From Pseudidiomarina piscicola (GTDB lineage: Bacteria; Pseudomonadota; Gammaproteobacteria; Enterobacterales; Alteromonadaceae): 64,000 nt of DNA. Each line of letters starts with the position of its first letter. The stretch's first letter is position 1. The stretch is taken from assembly GCF_902806985.1 (NCBI RefSeq), contig NZ_CADCXY010000002.1:248001-312000 (forward strand), in the 5' to 3' direction. Made by a program: the position numbers and the translations under genes. The notes beneath the pieces were generated by a model. That model was not told where the DNA came from and did no database searches. It worked only from the letters and a program-made list of their open reading frames with translations. Below are positions 10,778-19,185 of this stretch, in pieces.

Positions 10778-12595
10778 TTAACTTGCACCATACACCACCA
10801 CTTTATTACGGCCTTGGCGTTTTGCTTCATACAATGCATTATCGGCGAACCGCATAAGTTCGTCTTTTTTCTTTGAGTGCAACGGGAAGGTCGCAACGCC
10901 AAGCGACACTGTCACTTTGCCTAGTGACGTTCCACCATAGGAGAGTTGTAACTTTTCGATATTGAGGCGTAATTCTTCTGCTCGCTCGGCTGCCATTTCA
11001 AGGTTTACTTCCGGCAATATAAGCATAAATTCTTCGCCGCCATAACGACACGCAACGTCTTCAGGCCGAGCAATTTTTACCATCTCTTTTGCTAAGGCTT
11101 CAAGTACCCGGTCACCTGCTTCATGGCCAAAGGTATCGTTAAAATGTTTAAAGTGATCAACATCCAGCGCCACCAGAGATAATGGCTTTTTAGCACGCGA
11201 AACACGCCGTATTTCACGCTCTAAGGTTTCTTCTAAATAGCGCCGGTTAAACAATTCAGTCAGCGGATCACGAACCGACTCGCGGCGCAGGCGCTCGGTC
11301 AGTCGAAGGTTATTTAAAGCAAGAGCTAACCGCTCAGCCACGGTTTCGGCGACGGCAATTTCTTGCGCACTCACAGCGCTTGGTCCACTGGTTGGCTCAC
11401 ATAAGAACAGCGTGCCAACAACTTCATCTCGTGTCACCAATGGAATGCATAGTGAGAACGCGATAGCGTTGTCATCCTCTTTAACATGCCGACAGAACAA
11501 CTCAGCGCTGTCGTCGGACACGCGATAACTTCTACCTAAGCGCAAGGCGCGGCAGTCTTCGGGCGGGAACCACTTTTCCGTTTGTGGATGGTCACCCCAG
11601 CTGCATGCCATTTCAACGAGGTCTCGCGACGAGGCAACCAAATAGAGCGCACCCGACATTGAGGGGAATAACTTACTTAAGGCTCGAGCCGCAGCGGCGT
11701 AGGTTTCCTCTTCATCGTTTGACGACACCAACATTGATTGAAAGCTCGACAGAATCGTACTCTCTCGCTGGCCCAATTCGAGGATGGCAGCCATGCGATT
11801 AAAGTCTTTCGCCAACTCGCCGATTTCGTCAGAGCGAGTTTCATCGACTCGGGCAGACAAATCGCCGGCTTCTATTTTGCTCGCTGTCTCACTAAGGTTG
11901 CCGATGCTCGACACCACGCCCATTTGCATTAACAACAGGAGAACTAACCCAATACCGACACCGACCACCGGCAAAACAATCGCCAAGGTCGCCACGAAAC
12001 GCATGCGCTCGTCGACTCGGCTCGCGATCGTTTCGCGCTGCTGTTCTTTCTCAGCGACGGCTTCGGCAATGACTGCTCGCATGGTATCGACTAACTGCTT
12101 ACCACGACCCGAGGCAACTAAGGCGGTGCTTGGATTTGCTTCAAGCTCTGGGCTACCGATAGCTTCAGGGCCGTACTGGGCCCGAGCTTTAATCGCCGGC
12201 TCGGCAATTTCTGCAAGCCACAGCTGAAACAACTGTTCCATTTCTTTGAGTTTAGGGTCGGAGGACGCCCCTGACAGTTCACGCCACTCATTTGCAAGTT
12301 GCGAGAAATTAGTTTTTGCACTCTGATAGGGTTCTAAGAACTCTTCTTCGCCGGTGATAATAAAACCACGCTCACCAGTTTCTGCATCAACGACTTCTTT
12401 GAGTAATGCTTTGCGAACCGCTATTTCTCGCGCAACACGGTCGGATTCGGCTGATAACTGCTGCACATCTTGCATGTTCACCGATACGATCCAAGACAGC
12501 CCTGCCACCACAAGAAGGGGTACCAGGAAGCCAGCGATAAGTTGCGCACGCAACGAAATATGGCGCCAAAATGGATACTTGGTTCTTATAGTCAT
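10778..12595 (-). CDS. Diguanylate cyclase, CHASE3-HAMP-GAF-GGDEF
   Basis: This is a 605-residue membrane-bound c-di-GMP synthase. A first membrane helix (about 15-37) is followed by a CHASE3-type periplasmic helical domain (VDAETGERGFIITGEEEFLEPY). A second helix (about 200-225), a HAMP linker with ARVDETRSDEIGELAKDFNRM and a GAF-like domain (about 280-430) come next. The GGDEF domain has DVDHFKHFNDTFGHEAGD and an active-site GGEEF. An RxxD product-inhibition site (RPED) sits five residues before GGEEF. It should therefore be active and feedback-inhibited. The sensed signal is unknown. Upstream of its start is a 12-base tandem repeat. Confidence 0.93.
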   Translation of the reverse strand: MTIRTKYPFWRHISLRAQLIAGFLVPLLVVAGLSWIVSVNMQDVQQLSAESDRVAREIAVRKALLKEVVDAETGERGFIITGEEEFLEPYQSAKTNFSQLANEWRELSGASSDPKLKEMEQLFQLWLAEIAEPAIKARAQYGPEAIGSPELEANPSTALVASGRGKQLVDTMRAVIAEAVAEKEQQRETIASRVDERMRFVATLAIVLPVVGVGIGLVLLLLMQMGVVSSIGNLSETASKIEAGDLSARVDETRSDEIGELAKDFNRMAAILELGQRESTILSSFQSMLVSSNDEEETYAAAARALSKLFPSMSGALYLVASSRDLVEMACSWGDHPQTEKWFPPEDCRALRLGRSYRVSDDSAELFCRHVKEDDNAIAFSLCIPLVTRDEVVGTLFLCEPTSGPSAVSAQEIAVAETVAERLALALNNLRLTERLRRESVRDPLTELFNRRYLEETLEREIRRVSRAKKPLSLVALDVDHFKHFNDTFGHEAGDRVLEALAKEMVKIARPEDVACRYGGEEFMLILPEVNLEMAAERAEELRLNIEKLQLSYGGTSLGKVTVSLGVATFPLHSKKKDELMRFADNALYEAKRQGRNKVVVYGAS

Positions 12596-12605
12596 CGGCC
12601 TCTTA

Positions 12606-12636
12606 AGTAGTCACAAAAGTAGTCACAAAAGTAGTC
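12606..12636. repeat. 12-base tandem direct repeat in leader of the CHASE3-GGDEF gene
   Basis: Two exact copies of AGTAGTCACAAA (12606-12617 and 12618-12629) are followed by a partial copy AGTAGTC. The array ends 10 bases upstream of the cyclase ATG (minus strand), next to its AAGAGG ribosome-binding site. It could be a multi-copy regulator site, or a slippage-prone tract that changes leader length between strains. Confidence 0.6.
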
Positions 12637-12689
12637 GCTTATTGTCTCTAAAGATACATCCTTTTGTCGCATTCCGCAAAACCACCCAT

Positions 12690-12718
12690 TTGCAGCAGCT
12701 AAGATTGCTCCGTACACT
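12690..12718 (+). promoter_or_regulatory. Putative sigma-70 promoter of ilvE
   Basis: TTGCAG (12690-12695) and TACACT (12713-12718) are separated by 17 bases. They place a transcription start about 40 bases before the ilvE ATG. The match to consensus is only moderate, so this is a best guess for the divergent region. Confidence 0.35.
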
Positions 12719-12762
12719 GACGGACTAAGTTAACGCATTTGCAACACAACAAAGGACTTTCT

Positions 12763-13761
12763 ATGGCGGCTTTTGGTACGGTTTTCATGCCTGAGATGGC
12801 AATCACTGAGTTTAACGGTGAGCAGTGGAGCGCGCCTCGCAAAGCGGCGGTTGAGCACATTCAGTTACACCCAGCAGCTCATGTTTTACACTACTCTAGC
12901 ACCTGCTTTGAGGGCCTGAAGGCATTTTTGCACGCCGACGGATCAGTCAACATTTTTCGTATGGAGGCAAATATTGCGCGGCTTATTCAAAGCAGTCGAC
13001 TACTTTCGTTGCCCGAAGTAGATGCCGAGATGTTACGTGAAATGATCACTAGCATTGTTGCAACCTACGCCGATAAAACGCCAACACCACCTGGCTCAAT
13101 GTATATTCGCCCCACCCATATTGGCACTGAACCTTCGATTGGCAAAGCCGCTGGCGCCAGCGCCAGCTCGATGCTCTATGTGCTGCTGTCGCCCGTTGGC
13201 GATTACTTTAGCGGTGGTGTGCGGCCACTACGCTTACTCATTGAAGAGCAAGGAGCGCGTTGCGCGGCGCACATGGGCATGGTGAAAAGCGGTGGTAATT
13301 ATGCCAGTGCATTACAGCCGATCATGCAGGCCCGAGCGGCAGTGAATGCGGACCAAGTACTGTTCTGCCCAGGAGGCGACGTGCAGGAAACTGGAGCCGC
13401 CAACTTTATGCTAATTGATGGCGATGAGATTATTACCAAAGCGCTAGATAGCTCCTTTTTGCATGGCATTACGCGCGATTCGATTCTAACGATAGCGCGA
13501 GACATGGGCTTAAAGGTTAGTGAGCGCGAACTTAGTGTCGACGAACTGCTTGAGCGAGCAGGTAAGCCTCATTGCGAAGCGGCTTTATCTGGTACTGCTG
13601 CGGTATTAACACCGGTCGGGACATTGATCCGCAACGGCACGGAGCATGTTGTCGGAACGGGAACTGAAGGTGCCACCACAACCAAGCTACGCACAGCATT
13701 AAACGAGATCCAGTGGGGGCAGCGTAGTGATGACTATGGTTGGCTTACCAAAGTCTCCTAA
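12763..13761 (+). CDS. ilvE: Branched-chain amino acid aminotransferase
   Basis: This 332-residue fold-type IV PLP aminotransferase interconverts Leu, Ile and Val with their 2-oxo acids. The region HVLHYSSTCFEGLKAF and the PLP lysine K175 in GMVKSGGNYA match the long eukaryote-like (type II) BCAT group. QETGAANFM and GTAAVLTPVG form the cofactor and substrate pocket. I chose the ATG at 12763 because AAAGGA lies six bases before it. An upstream in-frame TTG at 12739 lacks a ribosome-binding site. It is followed by an unrelated membrane protein/XRE module with its own promoter. Confidence 0.93.
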   Translation: MAAFGTVFMPEMAITEFNGEQWSAPRKAAVEHIQLHPAAHVLHYSSTCFEGLKAFLHADGSVNIFRMEANIARLIQSSRLLSLPEVDAEMLREMITSIVATYADKTPTPPGSMYIRPTHIGTEPSIGKAAGASASSMLYVLLSPVGDYFSGGVRPLRLLIEEQGARCAAHMGMVKSGGNYASALQPIMQARAAVNADQVLFCPGGDVQETGAANFMLIDGDEIITKALDSSFLHGITRDSILTIARDMGLKVSERELSVDELLERAGKPHCEAALSGTAAVLTPVGTLIRNGTEHVVGTGTEGATTTKLRTALNEIQWGQRSDDYGWLTKVS

Positions 13762-13762
13762 A

Positions 13763-13829
13763 ATGTTAAAAATAGTTGACATGCTGCTTGTTCACGACTA
13801 GCCTAGTCATGTTAAAAATATTTCACATG
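13763..13829. promoter_or_regulatory. Two operator-like direct repeats flanking a promoter
   Basis: Two 21-base copies (13763-13783 and 13809-13829) match at 19 of 21 positions and are 46 bases apart. Each begins ATGTTAAAAATA and ends ACATG. The second copy plus its preceding C is itself an imperfect palindrome, CATGTTAAA against TTTCACATG (8 of 9 pairs). A TTGACA -35 box (13776-13781) lies inside the first copy. A TAGCCT -10 box (13799-13804) follows after 17 bases, which puts the start point at the second copy. This is the layout of an autoregulated promoter, and the XRE protein encoded by the module is the obvious candidate repressor. Confidence 0.6.
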
Positions 13830-13838
13830 AGGTTCACT

Positions 13839-14258
13839 ATGGCATTCCGCGAAAAATCAGCATGGTTGATGTTAGTCGTTCTTTTACTAGTCGGTGGCTA
13901 TGTTGCGTACACTGGCTTCTCGTATTATCTGACAGCGCAAGAAGTTCCGCCGTTCTTACCTATCGTCATTCAGCTTACCGTGTCGTTGATCGCCTTTAGC
14001 GTTATCGGTCAAATAGTGCTCGGCATTGCTCATCGTCGCACAGCCTCTGAGCCAGCTGATGAACGCGAGCGACTGATTACACAACGCGGGCAAGCGGTCG
14101 CCGGTTTCGTGCTGGCATTCGCTATCATCACCTCACTACTACACTATATGTTTCACCTTAATGGCGACCTACTGTTTTTCAGTTGCCTGATAAGTCTTGT
14201 GCTGGCGCAGGTGTTTGAGTATGCGGTGCAAATTATCGGTTACCGCAGGGGGCACTAA
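13839..14258 (+). CDS. Small integral membrane protein of an XRE-regulated module
   Basis: This 139-residue protein has four predicted membrane helices: about 10-30, 42-64, 82-105 and 108-130. A short charged loop between helices 2 and 3 reads RRTASEPADERERLITQRG. It resembles the DUF2178-type small membrane proteins often encoded with a short XRE regulator, but I cannot name a function. The ATG at 13839 has TGAGGT before it. A longer reading from 13776 would start inside the -35 box and is rejected. One base separates its stop from the start of the regulator gene. Confidence 0.75.
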   Translation: MAFREKSAWLMLVVLLLVGGYVAYTGFSYYLTAQEVPPFLPIVIQLTVSLIAFSVIGQIVLGIAHRRTASEPADERERLITQRGQAVAGFVLAFAIITSLLHYMFHLNGDLLFFSCLISLVLAQVFEYAVQIIGYRRGH

Positions 14259-14259
14259 A

Positions 14260-14469
14260 ATGTTGCCAATTCAAAATTGCGTTCGCCAATTGCGCGAGCA
14301 GCAAGGGGGCATGACTCAGGCCGAGTTGGGCACCTTAGTTGGCGTGACCCGACAAACCATAGCGGCGATTGAACAACGGCGCTATTCACCATCACTAGAA
14401 ACGGCTTTTCGCATCGCTCAGGTATTTGAACAAAGCTTGGTTGAGGTATTCTGGTACGAACAAGGCTGA
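14260..14469 (+). CDS. Short XRE-family transcriptional regulator
   Basis: This 69-residue protein is essentially one helix-turn-helix domain. MTQAELGTLVGVTRQTIAAIE contains the recognition helix, and RRYSPSLETAFRIAQVFEQSLVEVFWYE is the typical continuation of this family of stand-alone regulators. The ATG at 14260 has AGGGGG before it and begins one base after the membrane protein stop, so the two are co-translated. It probably represses its own operon through the repeats at 13763-13829. Confidence 0.88.
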   Translation: MLPIQNCVRQLREQQGGMTQAELGTLVGVTRQTIAAIEQRRYSPSLETAFRIAQVFEQSLVEVFWYEQG

Positions 14470-14520
14470 GCGAGCGACGTGCGCTCGACTCTGCCTTACT
14501 TGCTGCTAATACTTGGCGCG

Positions 14521-15696
14521 TTAGAGCGAGTACTGCAACATTAACCACACCTTGTTAGTATCAACGGCATGTTGATCACCATTGTAGACAGCAGCTTTGA
14601 CTAAGCCTTTTAGCTTGGGAGTGAGTTGGTAGACACCGGCGAGGTCCCACTCGGTGCCGTAATCCTCGCTGCCCGCATCCGACTGAAAATCGTGCCAAGC
14701 CAGCGACCATTTTCCGCCCAAGGCCTTTGTCGAAGCACCCAGCCAATGGTCACGCAAGCCCTGATTAGGGGTGGTCAAAAACACATCGGCGAAGCCTGAA
14801 AAAGCATGCAAGGTTGCCAACGGCGTTTGAAAAGCGCTGTCGCCGTTACCTGCCAGGCGCTCTTGGCCAAGGCTAAATTTGATCGTTTGCGGTTGCCAGT
14901 TGAGCTCGGCTCGGTGGTAATGGTGACTTTCTTGCTCAGGCGCACCGTGCGCAGACGACTGGGTGGCAACAGCAAGACGCCAGCTTAGCGCGGCGCTCGC
15001 ACCTTGGTAGTCCACTCCGTAGGTGCGGCTGCTACGCTGTTGCCAATTGTCGAATTCAAAGTCGTAGCCAAAGGCCGCAACTTTGTGGTCCGCTGTCACC
15101 GCCCAACTTGCGAGTGCGGTGAGGTAGCTACCTTTTTGATTTGCGGCGTCACCGTCAGGGCCAAAAATGCGATTCACATTGTGATAGTAGCCGACATCAA
15201 CGGCAACGGTATCCATTGGCGTGAACTGCGCACGGTAGCCGTCAAAGGTTTGCTCGTTTTGACGCCAGCCGACACCGCCAATAAAGCGCTGATTGAGCTG
15301 ATTAACCCGTTGCCGGCCCGCCGTATAAGAGGTTCCGTTTGCGCTGGTGTAGCGCACAAAAGCCTGGTTTATGTCTGTACCACTTGGGTCGGCCACCACA
15401 CTATAGTTTGCTTGCCCATTCGCCGTACTATTGAAGGTATCGCCACCAATCACACTGACATTATCCACCTCAGCCACAACACTCCAGCCTTGTGCCGGCT
15501 TAGCCGCCACCAGAATACGACTACGCAGGGTCGACGCTAACGCATCCGCAAGCGCATTGTCTTGCGCTACCGATTCTAGGCGATAGCGTAAATCTATGTT
15601 GGTGGTTATCTCATTGGCCGCCACCGACGAGATACCGCAAAGTCCTACAACAGAAACAGAGATAAGATAAGAAAGGTAATTTGAGCGTAAGCGCAT
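14521..15696 (-). CDS. Outer-membrane porin-like beta-barrel protein
   Basis: This 391-residue protein has a signal peptide (MRLRSNYLSYLISVSVVGLCGISSVAA). It then shows repeated amphipathic strands with alternating aromatic and polar residues, for example TNIDLRYRLESV, GTSYTAGRQRV and SYLTALASW. The LRYRLE start, AGRQRVNQLN and repeated W/Y girdles fit an alginate-export/OprD-like barrel of 14-18 strands. Substrate is unknown. The C-terminus ends in LQYSL rather than the usual aromatic. I chose the ATG at 15696 because GAGGTG lies four bases before it. It is downstream of the PPTase gene on the same strand but separated by a strong hairpin. Confidence 0.75.
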   Translation of the reverse strand: MRLRSNYLSYLISVSVVGLCGISSVAANEITTNIDLRYRLESVAQDNALADALASTLRSRILVAAKPAQGWSVVAEVDNVSVIGGDTFNSTANGQANYSVVADPSGTDINQAFVRYTSANGTSYTAGRQRVNQLNQRFIGGVGWRQNEQTFDGYRAQFTPMDTVAVDVGYYHNVNRIFGPDGDAANQKGSYLTALASWAVTADHKVAAFGYDFEFDNWQQRSSRTYGVDYQGASAALSWRLAVATQSSAHGAPEQESHHYHRAELNWQPQTIKFSLGQERLAGNGDSAFQTPLATLHAFSGFADVFLTTPNQGLRDHWLGASTKALGGKWSLAWHDFQSDAGSEDYGTEWDLAGVYQLTPKLKGLVKAAVYNGDQHAVDTNKVWLMLQYSL

Positions 15697-15776
15697 GGTG
15701 CACCTCAATGTACGAATAGATGCCGTCAGTTTATCCGCACTTACACAAAAACATCATTCCGCCAAAGAGTTACCTA

Positions 15777-15815
15777 AGAGGGGGCAGCCCTTACATTGTA
15801 AGGGCTGCCCCCTCT
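15777..15815. repeat. Perfect 19-base inverted repeat with 1-base centre
   Basis: The 39-base element has two exact 19-base arms starting AGAGGGGGCAGCCC around a central T at 15796. ACCTAA (15772-15777) and TTAGGT (15819-15824) extend the symmetry with a small bulge. On the minus strand it starts 3 bases after the PPTase stop codon. It is followed by no T-run, so it is an atypical terminator at best. It may instead be an mRNA-stabilising hairpin or a copy of a dispersed palindromic repeat. Confidence 0.8.
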
Positions 15816-15818
15816 GGG

Positions 15819-16430
15819 TTAGGTGTTGGTAGTTTTGAGGGGGTGCAAGGGGGATTTGGGGGCTTGGGCGTAGCAGCAGAGGATGTAGTCGTTGTGCTGA
15901 GCGTGGCTTGCGTGGTTTAAGTAGGGTGCGGAAGAGCGTTTTAATACTTCCATCAGCAGTGCTTGTTCGGCTTTGGTGACGGCTTCGGCAAGTGTCCAGC
16001 GTTGATAAAAAGCATCCATATGATTGGTTGCAAGGTCGCGCATAAATTCTAGGCGTTGTATGCGCTGTAGTTGTTTGCGGGGTTTTATTTGTTCAACATC
16101 AACGCCGACTGGGGTCGATGGGTGTGCTGCCACTAGAGCCATGTCGTGACTATGGCTGATCGAGCACTGCCATGTTTCGCCCTGAACTCTGAGCGTTGGT
16201 GCGCCGTTGTCATGCCGTAAAATGGCAATTTCAGCCGCCGGGATCTGCCATTGTTGTTGAATCAGAAAACGCAGCAAGCCGCGCCCTGCTAAATACTGTA
16301 AACGTCTGCGCAAGCGAGGATAACCTTGGGCGAGCTCGTGCTCTTGTGCTGTTAACCAAGGCCTCAATCGCGGCACCAGCTGCTCAAGATTTGCTGCGTA
16401 AAGGCTGGCGACGGGTACTTCGGCTGTCAT
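15819..16430 (-). CDS. 4'-phosphopantetheinyl transferase superfamily protein
   Basis: This 203-residue protein matches Sfp/AcpT-type transferases, which move phosphopantetheine from CoA to a serine of a carrier protein. SISHSHD and VGVDVEQI (metal-binding D and E) are present. The third motif reads FYQRWTLAEAVTKAE. The glutamate and final lysine of the usual W-x-x-K-E-A-x-x-K are kept, but the first lysine is replaced by Ala. The ATG overlaps the stop of the M23 peptidase gene by 4 bases. No polyketide or peptide synthase is nearby, so its carrier protein must be elsewhere. It could be weakly active or specialised. Confidence 0.82.
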   Translation of the reverse strand: MTAEVPVASLYAANLEQLVPRLRPWLTAQEHELAQGYPRLRRRLQYLAGRGLLRFLIQQQWQIPAAEIAILRHDNGAPTLRVQGETWQCSISHSHDMALVAAHPSTPVGVDVEQIKPRKQLQRIQRLEFMRDLATNHMDAFYQRWTLAEAVTKAEQALLMEVLKRSSAPYLNHASHAQHNDYILCCYAQAPKSPLHPLKTTNT

Positions 16431-17818
16431 CGGGCTTCCGCGTCGATACCCGCGGCATAAGTTGCACTGGCGCCATGGGCAAAATTGGCGAGGCGCAGGG
16501 TGCGGTCTTCAAGGCTTGTTACGTGCTCGACAAATTGCGCCAAAGCGGGTCCTGCTAAACGTTCCGTGGATAATTTCTTGAGGTTTAACGGGTTCACTGT
16601 TTTGCCATGTCGATACACCTCATAATGCAAGTGCCGTGCTTGTGACAATCCAGTATTACCTAGGTAGCCAATCACTTGCCCCTGTTTCACCTTATCGCCT
16701 GCGGTAAGGTCTTCGGCATAGCCTTTAAGGTGTGCGTAAAGTGTTTCGTAACCGTCTGCATGGGTAATGATCACTGCATTACCATAAGAGCCGTACCACT
16801 CCGCCTGTTTAATGGTACCGCTGCCTGCGGCCATAATTGGTGTGCCTTCTGGGGCTCCGAAGTCGATACCTTTGTGCATACGCGTGTAACCGAGCACTGG
16901 GTGTTTCCGTTGGCCGTAATGTGATGACAAGCGCGCGCCATTGAGGGGTGTTTTCAAGAGGAAGCTTTCCGCTAGGCGCCCGTCTTCTAGGTAAAACGAG
17001 TCTTCATAACGGTACAAGCGAAAATCGTCTTCGTCGTTTTGAAAGCGTAAATAGGTCACCTGTAACGGCGTTTGCTGGTGCTCGAACAATGCTTCATCTT
17101 GGGTCACTAAGGTTCGTTCAAACACCACTTCAAACCGATTCCCTTGATACACCTGGCGTTGAAAATCGATGAAGTGAGACAGCGCCAATAACGCAGAGTT
17201 GATGACATCACCGGGCACGTCGGCCTCTGCGGCATTACCATATAGGCTGTGATTGATTTGCACGGCATGTTCAGAAACTTCAATACGCGTGGGAACCTTA
17301 ACTTTATGCACGCTCCAACGGCCTTTTTCATAAATGGCATCGACGCGCTCCGCATATTCGTCGGCGAAGCTCACCTGAGCAAAATGCGCTTGTTTTTTTA
17401 CCGCAATGGCGGTGCCAGACTGTAGTTTATCGAGGTTGATCACGCCATCGAGAGCTTCGGCCAGCGCATAAACATCGCGCGCTTTGAAACCATACTTGCT
17501 CAACAGCCCGGTCACCGTTTGCCCTCGTTTCAGCACGGCATAGTCGACGCCCTTTAACGGAGCCGCTTGGTCCATCAAGGTCACATCTAGTTGCGCTTGT
17601 TGCGTTTGCTTCGCTGTCTGGCGTACGGGTTCGACCACCGTCTGTTGTCGTCGCTGCTGGTGCTCGCCCTTAAGTTCCATAGGTTGCAGTTGCAATGGCG
17701 TTTGCGCCGCGGGCTCGGCGGCCGCTGCGGCTTCTGTGGTTTCTGAACTCGGCTCAGAACACGCCGTTAACAGTAGCGCACAAGCTAACGCACTGATTTG
17801 TAATTGAAATACTTTCAC
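16427..17818 (-). CDS. M23 family peptidoglycan metallopeptidase, lipoprotein
   Basis: This 463-residue envelope protein begins with a lipoprotein signal (SALACALLLTACSEP) and a Gln/Ala-rich linker. A LysM-like/OapA-type region with VLKRGQTVTGLLSKYGFK (about 95-135) is followed by the M23 (LytM) domain. Zinc ligands are H and D in MHKGIDFGAP and the H-x-H of RHLHYE. All catalytic residues are therefore present, which fits an MepM-like DD-endopeptidase that opens peptidoglycan crosslinks for growth. The start is GTG at 17818. It is translationally coupled to the downstream PPTase gene. Confidence 0.9.
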   Translation of the reverse strand: MKVFQLQISALACALLLTACSEPSSETTEAAAAAEPAAQTPLQLQPMELKGEHQQRRQQTVVEPVRQTAKQTQQAQLDVTLMDQAAPLKGVDYAVLKRGQTVTGLLSKYGFKARDVYALAEALDGVINLDKLQSGTAIAVKKQAHFAQVSFADEYAERVDAIYEKGRWSVHKVKVPTRIEVSEHAVQINHSLYGNAAEADVPGDVINSALLALSHFIDFQRQVYQGNRFEVVFERTLVTQDEALFEHQQTPLQVTYLRFQNDEDDFRLYRYEDSFYLEDGRLAESFLLKTPLNGARLSSHYGQRKHPVLGYTRMHKGIDFGAPEGTPIMAAGSGTIKQAEWYGSYGNAVIITHADGYETLYAHLKGYAEDLTAGDKVKQGQVIGYLGNTGLSQARHLHYEVYRHGKTVNPLNLKKLSTERLAGPALAQFVEHVTSLEDRTLRLANFAHGASATYAAGIDAEAR

Positions 17819-17888
17819 TAAAAAGGGTCCCTACAGATACTTCTCATGGCTATTTTACCGAGATCTTTGAGTCAAACTAGTTATTTTA

Positions 17889-18371
17889 CTAAAACCTTGC
17901 CCACAACCAACGTGCATAAAGCCCCAGAGGGGTGGTGGCACCGGCGGTAAACGAATGAATTTCACCGTCTTTAACAATGGCAAATGCGGGAGTCACCGGC
18001 ACGCCCCACTGATTAGAGAGTCGAGCCTCAGGATCGTTCACCACTTTAAACTCATAGTCGTTACGTGCCAGGTAGTTGCGTACTTGCGCATCGGTTCCCG
18101 AGGACATCGCCACAGTCACCACCGGCAGGTAGCTCGCGAGCCAATCAACTGTGGGCGAAATGACATGACAGACCGGGCACCATGAGCCCCAAAAGTAAAC
18201 AATAACGGGCTCTTCATAGCTTTGTTCAACCAGATTCACCTGTTCATAGCGTACGGTTTGCCAAGTATCTTCAAGCAACTGGCCTTTAGGTAAGTTTTGG
18301 CCACGCCAAATATCCATGGCAGTAAGTACCAGCAGCGCCAGCATAAAATAAATCAGTAATTTTTTAATCAC
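17889..18371 (-). CDS. ScsD-like membrane-anchored thioredoxin
   Basis: This 160-residue protein has an uncleaved N-terminal membrane anchor (residues 4-20) and a thioredoxin fold facing the periplasm. The active site is WCPVC within YFWGSWCPVCHVISP, and the cis-proline is in VPVTPAFAIV. It resembles ScsD/TlpA-like proteins that reduce or protect periplasmic thiols. Its ATG follows the SGNH hydrolase stop directly (0 bases), so the two form an operon. No DsbD-like partner is encoded in this window. Confidence 0.88.
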   Translation of the reverse strand: MIKKLLIYFMLALLVLTAMDIWRGQNLPKGQLLEDTWQTVRYEQVNLVEQSYEEPVIVYFWGSWCPVCHVISPTVDWLASYLPVVTVAMSSGTDAQVRNYLARNDYEFKVVNDPEARLSNQWGVPVTPAFAIVKDGEIHSFTAGATTPLGLYARWLWARF

Positions 18372-19115
18372 TTATCCGTTCTCCTGGGCACACAAGCTGC
18401 GCCACATTGATGCTGCCCCTTCGGCCCAAAGCTTCGCCGCATGAGGTGAAGGGTGATAGCCATCGGCGGCGATATACTTGGCCTCAAATGGTATTTCAAA
18501 AGCGAGCAACTGAGTCGCTCGATGGTGGTCACAATGCGCCTGCAAGTGCCTATTCAATTGCTTTGCTTGCCGACCGACGATCCATCGCAACGGCTGCGGC
18601 AGTGCCGGAAACTTATGCATCGGCGGTAAGGCGGTGTAAAGAATCAGCTTCGCCTTAACATGTACCGTTAAGTAGTCGGTCAAGGCTGCCAAGTCAGCCT
18701 GCCATTGCGCAACAGTGGTTCGCCGTGTTACGTCATTGACCCCCACCGAAATCAGCACCACATCATAATGGTCATGCTCAAGGCGCTGCTGTTTCAGCAT
18801 TTGCAGCACTTGCCCACAGGTTAAGCTAGATTTGGCTAGGAGTTGCCAATGCACCTGCGCGTCGCGACTCAGCTGTGCGACCCATTGCCCGGCGACTCCT
18901 TGGTTTTGAGTTTCGCAGCCGACGCCTGCCGCAGCTGAGTCGCCAAGCACGAGTACATTCATTTTTCGCGCAGTGGCGCTGGTATCTGCTACCGGCGCAC
19001 TGCCTTGGCGCGGCCCGCTCGCTTCAGGTAAGCGCAGCATTGACCCACGAACCCGCTTACCCTGCAGCATCAGCAACGGCGCCAAGAGAATCAATAAAAG
19101 TTTATGCAAAGTCAC
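18372..19115 (-). CDS. SGNH/GDSL hydrolase family protein
   Basis: This 247-residue protein has an N-terminal hydrophobic segment (residues 4-18) that may be a signal or anchor. The GDSL block is [13 protein letters not shown] with nucleophile S60. Block III is VGVND, and the catalytic Asp-His pair is in DGYHPSPH. It is therefore probably an esterase or lipase acting at the envelope, with unknown substrate. The start is GTG at 19115 with GGAGA upstream. The 70-base gap to yaiI is divergent. The downstream gene is the ScsD-like thioredoxin. Confidence 0.85.
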   Translation of the reverse strand: MTLHKLLLILLAPLLMLQGKRVRGSMLRLPEASGPRQGSAPVADTSATARKMNVLVLGDSAAAGVGCETQNQGVAGQWVAQLSRDAQVHWQLLAKSSLTCGQVLQMLKQQRLEHDHYDVVLISVGVNDVTRRTTVAQWQADLAALTDYLTVHVKAKLILYTALPPMHKFPALPQPLRWIVGRQAKQLNRHLQAHCDHHRATQLLAFEIPFEAKYIAADGYHPSPHAAKLWAEGAASMWRSLCAQENG

Positions 19116-19185
19116 AGGTCTCCATTATGCTTCTAGCAAGTGCATGTTAAGCTTACCATTGCTACGACTGAATAATGAGTTTTCC

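Noticed and set aside
13776-13838. N-terminal extension of the small membrane protein
   Set aside because: It would start within the -35 box and run through the operator repeats. The ATG at 13839 has a good ribosome-binding site.
15772-15824. Integron attC-like site (RYYYAA/GTTAGGT ends around an inverted repeat)
   Set aside because: The central arms are a perfect palindrome without extrahelical bases, no integrase or cassette array is near, and the flanking genes are ordinary chromosomal genes on one strand.
18973-19185. N-terminal extension of YaiI
   Set aside because: The upstream codons lie over the divergent SGNH gene. The family start [11 protein letters not shown] is at 19186.
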